From Schizochytrium sp. TIO01 (Eukaryota > Sar > Bigyra > Thraustochytrida > Thraustochytriidae), in contig SMSO01000032.1 of assembly GCA_004764695.1 (NCBI GenBank), forward strand, positions 6,034,668 to 6,098,667: a stretch of 64,000 nt of DNA. Reading direction: 5' to 3'. Positions 41,346 to 51,452 of the stretch are shown piece after piece. Numbering within the stretch: the stretch's first letter is position 1; the number at the start of each line of letters is the position of its first letter. The notes beneath the pieces were generated by a model that was not told the DNA's origin, ran no database searches, and worked only from the letters and a program-made list of their open reading frames with translations. Both the position numbers and the translations under genes were made by a program.

Positions 41346-42354
41346 ATTTTTTCCATTCGCTTTGCTGAGGGGACAAGAAATCCCACCACTAAAGAGAAAG
41401 GATAAAATTAAACAAACAAAAGGAAAGAAAAGGAACTCCCGAAAGTGTCACGCATGAAGTGACGCTATCGCTAATACTTTCTTTTCAATATGATAGCCTT
41501 ACCTTTCAAGCCATTAATTAACCTGAGATTTTAGAATACTGCTACTTCTAACACTCTTTCCATGTTGCCTTATTCTAGTTGTGTCTCATTTTCTTGCTAT
41601 TTGAATTATTCCCAATTGAGATTTCTTTAAACAGAGCAAACATCAATGCAAACATAAAGAATTGATTTCGAATCAAACCTTCAGGGTAATTTACTGTGCT
41701 TAGAATCCATGAACAAAGAACGACTATATTCCTGTAGGATGAAGGATAATGACGATAGCCTCATTTTCAAGTTTGCTGAGTTTCCTGTTTACAACGCTTT
41801 CTCTTCAAAGCTCTCCTGTCCGACACCTTCTGTCTATTGGACTGACATTATACATTCATTCTGCCTGTAACCAGACCCGAAACCTCAATAACTCAAATAT
41901 CATCCTCTTTCTCTTTCTCTGAGTTTGCCATCCTTGTCAGACTACCTCTGCACGCTTCACAGTACAAGCTACTCTGCAATATATAAACTAATATATGTTT
42001 TTCCGAGTCCCTCGCCCTACTACCTAAAAGAAATTCCAATTGGTTCTGTGGGTTTAACTAATTTGCCAAAGAAAAGTTACGAGATGACGCCAAGACTTCC
42101 AGCGTCAAAAATATGATCTTGTTTTTTAAGGACTTCAACTACTTCAAGCCACGAGACACTTTGTGCGAAGCAAAAATACACGAGCCGAGGGGAAGCTGGT
42201 AGAGCAGACAACAGTGTACCGTCTTCAGCCTTTGTCAAGATTGAAAATCATCAGTCTTATTGCGACGAATGAGAAGAGCATCTAATATGTCTATTTTAAT
42301 ATAGCAGCAAAGAAAATAATCAGAATATCTCAAATTGAAGTTTTAGGCTTGTAG
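41346..42354. other. Convergent spacer, 1 kb
   Basis: AT-rich spacer between the NUP160 and EF-hand/PhoD-like stop codons; no gene seen. A 63-codon frame at 41925 has no domain. Confidence 0.5.
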
Positions 42355-45300
42355 TTACTGTGGGATTTTATCGTTTGTCTCATTTAAAGAATTTATGTCC
42401 ATATTTGGGAGAGCGATTGGCTTGGATATGTGATCAAGTACGGCTTGCATAGTATTTGTTGCCTCTTGGCTACTTTTTGATTCGATATTTTTCAATGATA
42501 TTATTGCTTGTTGCAGTTCTGCTGATTGGCTTCGTAGATTGTTTACATGCATTCCAACCTTTGTTAGGGCAGGCCCTCGGAGCTTATGAAGGCGCTCAAG
42601 GAGCCTACGGAATCTGTCAAATGATACTTGGTCATCTTTTACTAACTGGGAGATCTTTTGTTCGAATAACTTACTTATGCGCTTGAAGGCTTTTATAGTC
42701 AAATCTTCTGAAAACGCATAGCTACCATCTTTCTTTAGACGAATTTCTCCATTGACAGTGATTACGTTCGCTCCTTCACACAGGGCTGTGTGGGCTTCTT
42801 CACAAAGTCCAGCGATTTTTAGGATAAGCTGTGTCGTACCACAATTAAGGGAGTGCTGTTCTGTATGAGACGCAGCTTGTTTTACAGGTACCTGGCGTTT
42901 TACCTGAGGAAGTTCTGCATAGTATTCTTGAAGGCTCTGAATAGCATCCATACATGAAGTTGATGTCTCTTGGAAGTCTTTCTTGCGCTTCTCTAACCGT
43001 CGGAGCTCTGCAAGACGTTCATCAAAGAGATCCAGCCTCTTGTTCTTCATTCGCTTGATTAGCTCATTAAGAGAAGCCTCTGCTTCTGTGAGCTCTTTTT
43101 GTACTTTTGCTAACTCCCCTTGCAAAACAACGTGCTGTATTTTACTTTCGTGACAGAGATCATAGGCTTTTTGGAGTCTTAAAGAAAGATCTTGTAATGT
43201 TTGGTCCTCGGAATACGGGATCATAGTTTTGATCCTCATCTCTTCAAGAAAAAGAATGCCGACACTACCACGTGTTGCTCTGGGTTGGTTTGCATATGCC
43301 TTCCTCTCGAAAAGAACTTCGCTTTTAGTACTGGATGTTGGATCCTTTTTCAATACTATGAGCTGTTGTTTTTCATTATCCCCTGTGCCAATAGCCTGTG
43401 AATCAGTTTGAGCAATGCGTTGCTCCAAAGTTTCGTTTGGAATTGTCTCATCAGTGATGTTTTCCCCTTGTTGTTCCTTAGGAGTAATGGCTTGCTGGTT
43501 TTCAGTTTCAATATTTGACTCTTCTGAACGCGCCGCAGTAAATTCAACAATATTTGCCATTTGCGTTTCTTCAGGATGAGTGAAGCCTTCATTTCTTCCA
43601 TCAGTAGTCTGCACTTGAGAAACCTCATCTAGTGACGAGGTAAACGGTTCGAAATGTCGCTGAAAGCGATTTTCGAATCCGAATGCACAACAAGGCTTTG
43701 AAAAGAAATTATCACGTACGACGAGTGTTGTTGCATCTGCACAAGCTGGCGGTATACAAACCTCGTAAAATGATCTACTACTACATTGATCTTGTATCAA
43801 TGCTTGCCAAGAGACAGCAGAATGTACAGGTGCAGGATGTACAAGAGTTATTTCAATACAGTGAGAGACACGCCGAGCTAAGGCCTGCATAAACCTTATT
43901 ATCGCCTCAGCTGCGTCTTCGAGGTGTTTTCCTGCACCCTGATCTTTACAATCACTCAAAGGTGAGGCAATTGCCACAACAATTCGCTCAATATCACCAG
44001 GTAGCCAATAAAGTAGTTCGTCAAGAGCGTGGCCAGTCTCAGAGCCGTTCGCAGCTCCTACCATAAAGGTGGTATCATTGATATACACTCCACGACCAAC
44101 AGCAAAGGGAGCCAAGTAACTCTTGACTACACGCGCACATTCTGGTTGAAGATGATGATATGGTGGCTCTACTACCCAATTATTACATGATCGCAACATA
44201 TTTTGTAAATGGGGACGTGCGTAAACCCAATTGCGCATAGCAGCATGTGCCTCCTCTTCTGTGCTTAGCTGGCAGAGCTCCTCTAGTTGGGTCCAACCTC
44301 CAAGATGGACGATGTTTAATGTCTTTAAAAATTCGGGATGCACATCTGTGTGCTCACTTGTCTTCGAAGTCGCACTTTTCGTATTGTCGCGAGCTTTCAG
44401 CGAAGAAGCAAACGCTGAGCAGAGAAAAACTGAATCAAGGCTCCCAGGCTCGCTTGCTGCTCCATTTACAATACAGGAGTGCATGGATTTTAAACTTCCA
44501 GGTGTACATACCTCAGCTTCTCCTAAAATGTAGCCATCCCCTACCCTTACGTGCACTGCATAGGTTTGCTGGGGCATAAGATTATCAAAGATGAAGGAGT
44601 GCAGTAAATTAGTTTCTAGAGTATGCGTTTGTACAGCGAAAAGCACGGATTCGTAATTAGATAGCATGGTGAGTGATACGGATATAGAACATGGGCGGTC
44701 TATACTAAGAACAATATTTGCACTAGAAGAACTGATATGTGTAACGGCAGGGCCAAACAAAAGCGTGGGATATTTGACTTGGTGCAACTCGTCGGTGCGA
44801 AAATATCGCAAAGATTGTACAGACTGTGATAGATGGTTTTGAGCCTCAAAAAAAAATGCTTCCTTCAGTGAAGTTGTTTCCAAGACAGGCGTTTGGCCAA
44901 GCTTTGACCATTCATAATCTTGACACAGTACCACTTGCTCAAATACAGCATGCCCATGCTCATGAGCTTGGATGATTTTGCCCCAACCAGCGTCACAAGG
45001 TCGTCCTCCGAGGACAATTATAAAAACCTCGCGCTGATAATGGCGCTGCGCACCCGTTAGAGGCGCTACTTGCCATTCAGCGAGTGCAAACAATATCTCT
45101 TCGTTTATGATCCTTTCATTACGTAAAGGCTCTTGGATACAGTGGCCTAACAGAGGTGCTTCTCTGTCCATAACAAAGAAAAGTTTGGAAGACCCAGTAG
45201 CATGCATTAACTTTTCCCGCAAATCGGCTGATAGTAGGTGGATCGCACCCTGGCTTGGGCGCACTAGCAACACAAGGTCACCACTAGAAAGCCAGAATTC

Positions 45301-46641
45301 TTGCAAAAGTTCTTCTTGATTTGACACCGTGCAAACTTTTCCTTGATCAAGGTCAAACCGATAGTCTCTGTTAAAGGAATTCTTGACAATCACTAGATCC
45401 TCCATTGATAATTTTTTATCTCCGTTTTGACCCTGAGCCTCATGAATTGGATTTTCATCAAGACTTATGAACACCCGGATTACAGGTCCTGGAACAAAGC
45501 AAACACTTTTACTATGCCTTGAATACGTTTCGCAAAGCACCCGTGCGTGAACCCCTGGAGGCAGTAAATGATCTGGAAGCTGAACCTGAATTTTGCCTTC
45601 CTTATCAGCTCGCAATATGTGACCAATCACGCGATTCCATCTAGAGCTTGGCATGTATCCCACCAAATTTGGCAAGTCTGAATTAACCGGTACATCTAAT
45701 AAACTAAGATGAAATTTGACCAGTGCCTCTGGGCGCGACACTTGCAAATTAAGAAAATGTTTAAAGACCCCACGGCTTTCGATAATTGGACCTTGCAATA
45801 TCCAGCACGGAAAGTAATCGTCATGGCGAGGAGGGTCCTGGCTTGCATCTATAGCCTGTAAAGGATTCTTAGAGGCATTGTGGGGTGATGCTGTCAAGTG
45901 TTCCTCTGGAAGTTGATCGAGGCTAGTATGGAAAACGTGCAGCAGTCTTTCAAACGTATAGATACACTCTGGAAGAAGAAAAGGGCGTTGCAGTAAACGG
46001 TGTGAGGCAATCCAATCCTGAAAGACCTTAAAGTTTAATCGTGGATATCGTTGCTGAGGATCCATGGCATACAGCCGTTGAAAAAGGTCACCTACCCAGC
46101 GTAGAATAACTGCGTCACTTGAGGGAGCAATGAATTCACCCAGTCGAGTAGAAGCACGTGCTCCAACCGTGCACATAGCTACGACCTGGTCTTCAACAAG
46201 CTCCCCATAGCTGTGCTCATCAAACAAATCAAAGATAAAACGAAGTTTGTCAGAGATATCACCAGCACAGAGCATTGTCAACCCTGTCAAAGCTTCAAGA
46301 ACAGCAACCTCCTCATCTTCGTCTGCAAACGTATCTGCTATTATGTGAGCGACTTGGTCAGGCACTAATGGCGGTCGACCGGCCGCTCGCACAAGGAGTG
46401 CCCAAAAGTCTGACTTTGGCATCATGTGTAATTCCACGCATTGCATACCCGGGTTGTACCATGATTTGAACCTCTCGCGGAGAACCTCTACCTGTGAAAG
46501 TGGCCAATGAACAATCCATCTCAAAGCGTCTAAAGAAGTCGCAGCTTTCTCCAAGAGTTTCTTGTCGAGTTCCCCATTGGCTACCTCCTCTGCATCCAGC
46601 CTACGATCAAACCTCGCAACCGCCGCTTTCACAGGCATCAT
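42355..46641 (-). CDS. Large EF-hand, PhoD-like and coiled-coil protein
   Basis: This 1428-residue protein is one I recognise only by parts. Residues about 60-215 look like an EF-hand pair (AGDISDKLRFIFDLFDEHSYGEL), with poorly conserved calcium ligands. Residues about 220-620 form an unassigned, mainly beta region. At about 622-700 GPAVTHISSSSANIVLSID and FDNLMPQQTYAVHVRV look like the Fn3-like N-terminal domain of PhoD-type phosphatases. Residues about 760-1030 follow the PhoD/metallophosphatase plan (LNIVHLGGW, a YxRPHLQNML helix), but the metal ligands are lost: WVVEPPYHH where a DDH-type motif is expected. A coiled coil lies at about 1140-1245 and a helical C-terminus follows. No signal peptide or membrane helix is seen. 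A catalytically dead scaffold is the likely inference. The start is the first of two Met residues. Confidence 0.65.
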   Translation of the reverse strand: MMPVKAAVARFDRRLDAEEVANGELDKKLLEKAATSLDALRWIVHWPLSQVEVLRERFKSWYNPGMQCVELHMMPKSDFWALLVRAAGRPPLVPDQVAHIIADTFADEDEEVAVLEALTGLTMLCAGDISDKLRFIFDLFDEHSYGELVEDQVVAMCTVGARASTRLGEFIAPSSDAVILRWVGDLFQRLYAMDPQQRYPRLNFKVFQDWIASHRLLQRPFLLPECIYTFERLLHVFHTSLDQLPEEHLTASPHNASKNPLQAIDASQDPPRHDDYFPCWILQGPIIESRGVFKHFLNLQVSRPEALVKFHLSLLDVPVNSDLPNLVGYMPSSRWNRVIGHILRADKEGKIQVQLPDHLLPPGVHARVLCETYSRHSKSVCFVPGPVIRVFISLDENPIHEAQGQNGDKKLSMEDLVIVKNSFNRDYRFDLDQGKVCTVSNQEELLQEFWLSSGDLVLLVRPSQGAIHLLSADLREKLMHATGSSKLFFVMDREAPLLGHCIQEPLRNERIINEEILFALAEWQVAPLTGAQRHYQREVFIIVLGGRPCDAGWGKIIQAHEHGHAVFEQVVLCQDYEWSKLGQTPVLETTSLKEAFFFEAQNHLSQSVQSLRYFRTDELHQVKYPTLLFGPAVTHISSSSANIVLSIDRPCSISVSLTMLSNYESVLFAVQTHTLETNLLHSFIFDNLMPQQTYAVHVRVGDGYILGEAEVCTPGSLKSMHSCIVNGAASEPGSLDSVFLCSAFASSLKARDNTKSATSKTSEHTDVHPEFLKTLNIVHLGGWTQLEELCQLSTEEEAHAAMRNWVYARPHLQNMLRSCNNWVVEPPYHHLQPECARVVKSYLAPFAVGRGVYINDTTFMVGAANGSETGHALDELLYWLPGDIERIVVAIASPLSDCKDQGAGKHLEDAAEAIIRFMQALARRVSHCIEITLVHPAPVHSAVSWQALIQDQCSSRSFYEVCIPPACADATTLVVRDNFFSKPCCAFGFENRFQRHFEPFTSSLDEVSQVQTTDGRNEGFTHPEETQMANIVEFTAARSEESNIETENQQAITPKEQQGENITDETIPNETLEQRIAQTDSQAIGTGDNEKQQLIVLKKDPTSSTKSEVLFERKAYANQPRATRGSVGILFLEEMRIKTMIPYSEDQTLQDLSLRLQKAYDLCHESKIQHVVLQGELAKVQKELTEAEASLNELIKRMKNKRLDLFDERLAELRRLEKRKKDFQETSTSCMDAIQSLQEYYAELPQVKRQVPVKQAASHTEQHSLNCGTTQLILKIAGLCEEAHTALCEGANVITVNGEIRLKKDGSYAFSEDLTIKAFKRISKLFEQKISQLVKDDQVSFDRFRRLLERLHKLRGPALTKVGMHVNNLRSQSAELQQAIISLKNIESKSSQEATNTMQAVLDHISKPIALPNMDINSLNETNDKIPQ

Positions 46642-47261
46642 GCTTCAACCAACAAGTTACACAATAGTAATCCTCGTCGGCGTCCATCCAGGTTCATAAA
46701 CCCGTTTCCTCGTTTATTCCTGTCCACAATCAACCCAACACGTTCTCAAAGCGGCTAAAGTCAACGCATTGCAATCATTCAATTTATTGTTCTTCAGCTA
46801 CCTACTACAGAGATGCGTTAAGTCCCAAGGGAGCCATACCGGCTTATTTGAGCAACCCTTTTTAATTAGCCCTCTTTTCAGCGACTCCTAGAGGTGTATA
46901 GAAAGCTCCTAAATGAGTTTAAGTGCCCGTCCGTGTAAGAAGCAGAGCATCCGCGCGTGTCATCTTTGTGTGCATGCAGCACGCCCCAGAAGAAAGAAAT
47001 CATAAAAGGGCAGTGCAAAGGCAACGACAGCATCGTTGCGCACCGAGCAGAGCCAAGAGACACCGCCTCGGATGCAGTACCCCTGCGCTGACTGGTCTTG
47101 TGCTCCGCTAACCTTGTCAGAGAATATCCCTTTAGCCATTTTGGTGGGCGTTGTTTGACTGATCGGATCTCCTTTTCCGTCGGCACGCGCGTTTGCCTTG
47201 TGCCGATCCTGCGGAATCCTTGCTCGACTCGGGTGCCTCCATTGAGTTTGGAGCTGAGACC
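46642..47261. other. Divergent spacer
   Basis: Promoter-containing spacer between the EF-hand/PhoD-like gene and the WW-domain gene. The frame of the WW protein stays open upstream of its ATG to about 47193, but only non-ATG codons are available there. Confidence 0.5.
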
Positions 47262-48893
47262 ATGCCCAGGATGGTATCGAGCGAGCCAGCGGAGGCGCCG
47301 GGCACTACTAAGGCTGAAGACGCAGTAAACGCGGAGCCTAACGTGGCCAGAGATGACACTGAGGCCTGCTCGGAATGGACCGAAGTGGTCCACCCTGAAT
47401 ACCAGAGAACATTTTGGTATCATCGGACGTCACGCAAAAGCACGTGGACGCCACCTCCCGGTGGAGTATGGAGCTGCAAAGATGGGCTGTCACAGGGCGA
47501 AGACCAAGCAATGGTTGACCCTGAGAAAGATGCTCGGAGCGGGAAAACACCTGATTCCGCGCCGAAATCTTCGGGATTGACATCGCGTGGACTTAGAAAA
47601 AGGTATGCATCTTCGAGAGGTAAATTGACGTCATCAGCATCGTCAAGGTCTGTAGCATCGTCACAATCTACCTCAGCGTCGTTGTCTTCATCGTCATCAA
47701 AGAGCGTCGGGTCGGAGAAACAAAATGGTGTTCTTGGCGATCGTGAAAAGGATAATAATCCTCTGTGGGAAGAGCACTTCAATAAGCATTTCAATCGGCC
47801 TTATTGGTACAACCGTCGAGAACGGCGTAGTACCTGGACACCTCCGGAAACACAGGCGCTCCTAAGGGAATTGCAGCAAACCTCTGTGGAAGGTAATTCC
47901 GGTGAAGACACCACAACAGAGCAAGCCTCTACAGAACAGGAGTCTGAAGCTCCTGTTGCTCTTTCGATAGAGGCTAAGCAAAATGAACCTCCTATTGTGC
48001 ATACATATTCTGAACATGAGCATGGTTCGATGCGTAAGTCATCGAAAAAAGCCCTTGCCAGCGGATCTGACTTCACGGTGGGTTCTCATATTCGCTTGGA
48101 AGGCATCACAGGACCTCTTGAGGTGCTGGACGGCATGAATGGTGTTGTTGCTGGTTTCATCTCATCAAAACATAGCGCCGGGCCTTTTGTACTTAATGTT
48201 GCCGGAAAACTTTTGGTAGCTCCAATGCATGTCCTGAAGGAGTCACTTCCTTCGGCGCCTGCCCTGACCATAAATTCTACTGAAATGCAGAAAACAAGCT
48301 CTAAGGGTGGGCCCAGAACTGTTTCATCACAACAGAGGCTGCACGAGTCGAAAATGAATGAAGCCAAGGGTGTCGACTCTAGGATCACAGAACCTCAGGA
48401 ATCACCCACATCAGTTGCAGATACGCCATTTGCACAACCTACCCAGCAGGTTTCCGAACAAGTATCAAAGGGGGCTGACAACGCACAAGTAACACGCCGG
48501 CCTAATCCTTTTGTCAATGCGAACCAGCTTCAGGCAGAGCTGAAAGAGCGTGCACTAAAACGCGTTTCTTCTTCTTCCTCTTCTTCCACCCCCGATGCAC
48601 CCGTTGTAGTGGAGAGTAAGAGCAGTCAATCATCGATTCCTCCAATGATCTCTGCGGACATGCTTGCATCTGTTAAGCTGAAAAGAAGTACTTTGCGAAA
48701 GTCTGCGTCTATGCCCGCCTCACGACCCTCATCTAGCGGCGGCGGAGGCTTACTTGAAGCCCTCAAGAACAATGTTATGTTTCGAACATCGCAGTCACGC
48801 TTTGATATTAACAACCCTGCAGATAAGCATGGCGGCTCAAGTGATGATGATGAAGATAATCGCAGTGTGATGTCAGTGCAGCACTTTGACTAA
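47262..48893 (+). CDS. Double WW-domain protein
   Basis: This protein of about 543 residues has two WW domains. WW1 is at about 36-70 (SEWTEVVHPEYQRTFWYHR, then TSRKSTWTPPPGG). WW2 is at about 166-198 (LWEEHFNKHFNRPYWYNR, then RSTWTPP). Both keep the two Trp positions and the aromatic pair that bind proline-rich ligands. At about 273-330 a small KOW/SH3-like block reads HIRLEGITGPLEVLDGMNG, then a Gly turn and LLVAPMHVLKE. The C-terminus has two short amphipathic helices with a basic end, ANQLQAELKERALKRV and SADMLASVKLKRSTLRK, in disordered Ser-rich sequence. They resemble each other and could be actin- or membrane-binding motifs, which is speculation. The ATG at 47262 is the first in frame. 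The partner and pathway are unknown. Confidence 0.75.
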   Translation: MPRMVSSEPAEAPGTTKAEDAVNAEPNVARDDTEACSEWTEVVHPEYQRTFWYHRTSRKSTWTPPPGGVWSCKDGLSQGEDQAMVDPEKDARSGKTPDSAPKSSGLTSRGLRKRYASSRGKLTSSASSRSVASSQSTSASLSSSSSKSVGSEKQNGVLGDREKDNNPLWEEHFNKHFNRPYWYNRRERRSTWTPPETQALLRELQQTSVEGNSGEDTTTEQASTEQESEAPVALSIEAKQNEPPIVHTYSEHEHGSMRKSSKKALASGSDFTVGSHIRLEGITGPLEVLDGMNGVVAGFISSKHSAGPFVLNVAGKLLVAPMHVLKESLPSAPALTINSTEMQKTSSKGGPRTVSSQQRLHESKMNEAKGVDSRITEPQESPTSVADTPFAQPTQQVSEQVSKGADNAQVTRRPNPFVNANQLQAELKERALKRVSSSSSSSTPDAPVVVESKSSQSSIPPMISADMLASVKLKRSTLRKSASMPASRPSSSGGGGLLEALKNNVMFRTSQSRFDINNPADKHGGSSDDDEDNRSVMSVQHFD

Positions 48894-50104
48894 ATATTCT
48901 CGCGGCCTGAGCACACCTGCCTTGCTTCTACCTTTTGTGTTTCTTGTCTTTTATTCCCTCATTAAAAATACTTAATTGAACGTGTATTGCTTTCTTTAAG
49001 AAATCATTCTATTTCGGAAGGTTCAAGGTTCGCTACTTTTGCGGATTTTGTGAATCAATACCTCTAAAGAGGGCTTTAAAGCTCTAAGTTGACTTCACAT
49101 AGGGAATCTATGCCTTTGACAAATCACGTGTCTTAAGAAATGCACACTCCTCGTCCTCAGGAATTTAGTGGGCGACAAGAAGGATCAGGTGCAAGTAGAC
49201 ACCATCTACGTGAGTGCTCAATCGCCAGATTTTATATTGCAAGGTGTAACACATGGGAGTAGAAGTCAAACACTCGTTTAGATTTCATTTCTTTATTTTT
49301 TCCCTTTCCCGAATCTTCACTACTCATAAAGTAGTCTCTTGGGACTATAGCACTACCAATAAAGATTTACCAATCGCCTCCATGTGATTACCAGAATCTC
49401 AGTATCATGGTATATATCCCTCAATATTTCCGAACATTAATTAGTGCTGCATTGCATGTTTTATGATTAATCTTCATTTTAAAAGGATCCTATCGATATA
49501 TTGCGAGCCTCGTGAGGCCTATCTGATTTGCTTTGGGCAATGGAATTGGTCTTTTGCTCACTACCGACTATGATGCCTAGATAGTACTTACTATCATCTC
49601 ACTTGAGCTATGTAGGATCTCCAAGTCGCCCCTTTTGCTATAAACTCAAGAGATGGGTGCCCTGATTTACAAGGCGTCATTCGGATCAGCTCGGCACCTG
49701 TTCCTACACGAATTACCTTCCTTAGTCTGCACTAAGTAGCTTTTAAGCACATCAAGCTAATCCCATTCTACTTATTCGCCAAACCATTCCAAAATTGAAG
49801 TCTTTCACCAACATAGCGAGACCCTCGTCGCATCCATCGTGAAGATTCGCCCAAGGACACCCATCATGAGCCACTGCTACGCTTGACCTGCCAGCCTTTG
49901 ACAGGCGAGTGATTCAGGTGAGCGAGCGAGGGATTCGAGCACCAAAGTGAAGGAAGCGAATCAGCTTAGAGAACCAGGAGATATTATGAGGTGTGTGCGA
50001 GCGAGGGCGTCGAGAGTCCGTCGTGTTGTTGGCTGAAAATTGAACATGGCATTCGGCAGTAAAGCTTACTAGAATGTTGCTCATCAAGGTTTGTTCTGTT
50101 GGTG

Positions 50105-50140
50105 GGTAGTTACCTACTTACCTCTAGAGGTAGGTACCTC
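50105..50140. repeat. Palindrome-rich GTAGGTAC element
   Basis: Contains a perfect 14-base palindrome TACCTCTAGAGGTA (50119-50132) inside a larger run of TACCTAC, TTACCTC and GGTAGGTACC words. The same words recur in other spacers of the window. Confidence 0.6.
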
Positions 50141-51263
50141 AAATTGATTCTCATTGGAAATTACAACAACACAGGAAAAGGCAGGAAATAATAACCTCAA
50201 GACACCTAGCTTCCTGCACTTCCCGGCCAACCAACTAACTAACCTGGAGTTGTAACCCAACTCAAAAACACTCCTCTCGACTGGCTATGATTAATTGCCT
50301 ACTCGTAGCCTTGGGACATGGCAGCAATTAATTCAAGCAGTGGCCACAAACATCTGTTGACTGCGCGCAGCCGCCCATCGCCGCACGTGCAAATCGTGAA
50401 ATTAAAAAAAGAAACTAGGCTAATATTACTGGCGCTATGTAGGACCAATTTTTATAAAAACATGTAGGCCTAGCACAGTTTGTTTTTTAGTGGTAGTATT
50501 TAAAATTTTAATTAAAAGGAGTGTTAGAGCCTAAGAGTAGTCCAAAAATTGCGTAGGAGGACTGCATGCCCCCAAAGTGGTACCAGCTTCGGTTAGGATT
50601 CCAGCACATCATGCTCGCCCGCTCGAAGCGCATCTTAGTCAATCCTCTGTCATCACCTCCTTCTTTGGTTTCTTTATCACATTTATTATTGTACAGATTT
50701 TGTAGAAAAAACCTCTCATCGAGTGGGCACCTCCAAAAAAGAGAGAAAAAACTATAGTAAAGATTCCACGGCCTTCAAGTTCCCTAGAACAGATCCTGTG
50801 GTTGCAGAACCTTCGGGTTTATAAAATACTACATATGCTTTCCTGATTGGGTGGGTTTGTTTCTTCTGTACGTCTATCGCGAGTTATGTAGATACTTGTC
50901 CCATGCTGCGAGCAGCACGATTTTTTAAAATTAAGTTTTTTGTTTATTATTTCTTTTTGAGGAGATACACCGGGTCTTGTTCTCTGCCTCTTCAAGGAAG
51001 GCATGCGACAATAGTACACACCTTCCTGAAGGTGATGCAAATTCAAGTTTAAGTTAAACTTGATGAAAGCTTGTCATGGGTCGCAAATCATGCTCTCTGG
51101 AAGGACATCATTACAATCCAAATTATAGCAGCTGGCGTCTTCTACGACGATCTATATGCAAGTCCACAGTTCGCATTTGGCAGCTCAAGGCCGAACGCTC
51201 GAAGTTCTGTTTCGGCTTGTAAACTTCTTTCAGATAGCAGCCTTGGGCCTGCAAAACTGGGCT

Positions 51264-51452
51264 CTAACTTCTAGATTCATACCTGAGACTGCCATCTTGA
51301 TCCCAATCAAAGCCAAAAATATAAAAGGCCGTCTTGGAAGAGGCAAACAGGTGTTCGTATATTGCTTGAGCCTTCTGCGCTGGCGTCGTGGAGGAAGGAT
51401 ACGTCAAATATCGAAGCTGCGGGCAGGAAATTCGGGTGCACAAAGAATCCAC
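51264..51452 (-). pseudogene. EF-hand-like fragment without start codon
   Basis: A 62-codon minus-strand frame contains AIYEHLFASSKTAFYIFGFD, then a loop DWDQDGSLRYES. The loop has the DxDxDG pattern of an EF-hand with a hydrophobic residue at position 8, but Ser instead of Glu at position 12. The frame has a stop just upstream, no ATG and a TAG at its end, after which the same frame is open again for about 45 codons. It could be an exon or a relic; a chance match is also possible. Confidence 0.2.

Noticed and set aside
46878-47423. Minus-strand frame of 181 codons overlapping the WW gene start
   Set aside because: It overlaps the WW1-coding DNA and shows no domain.
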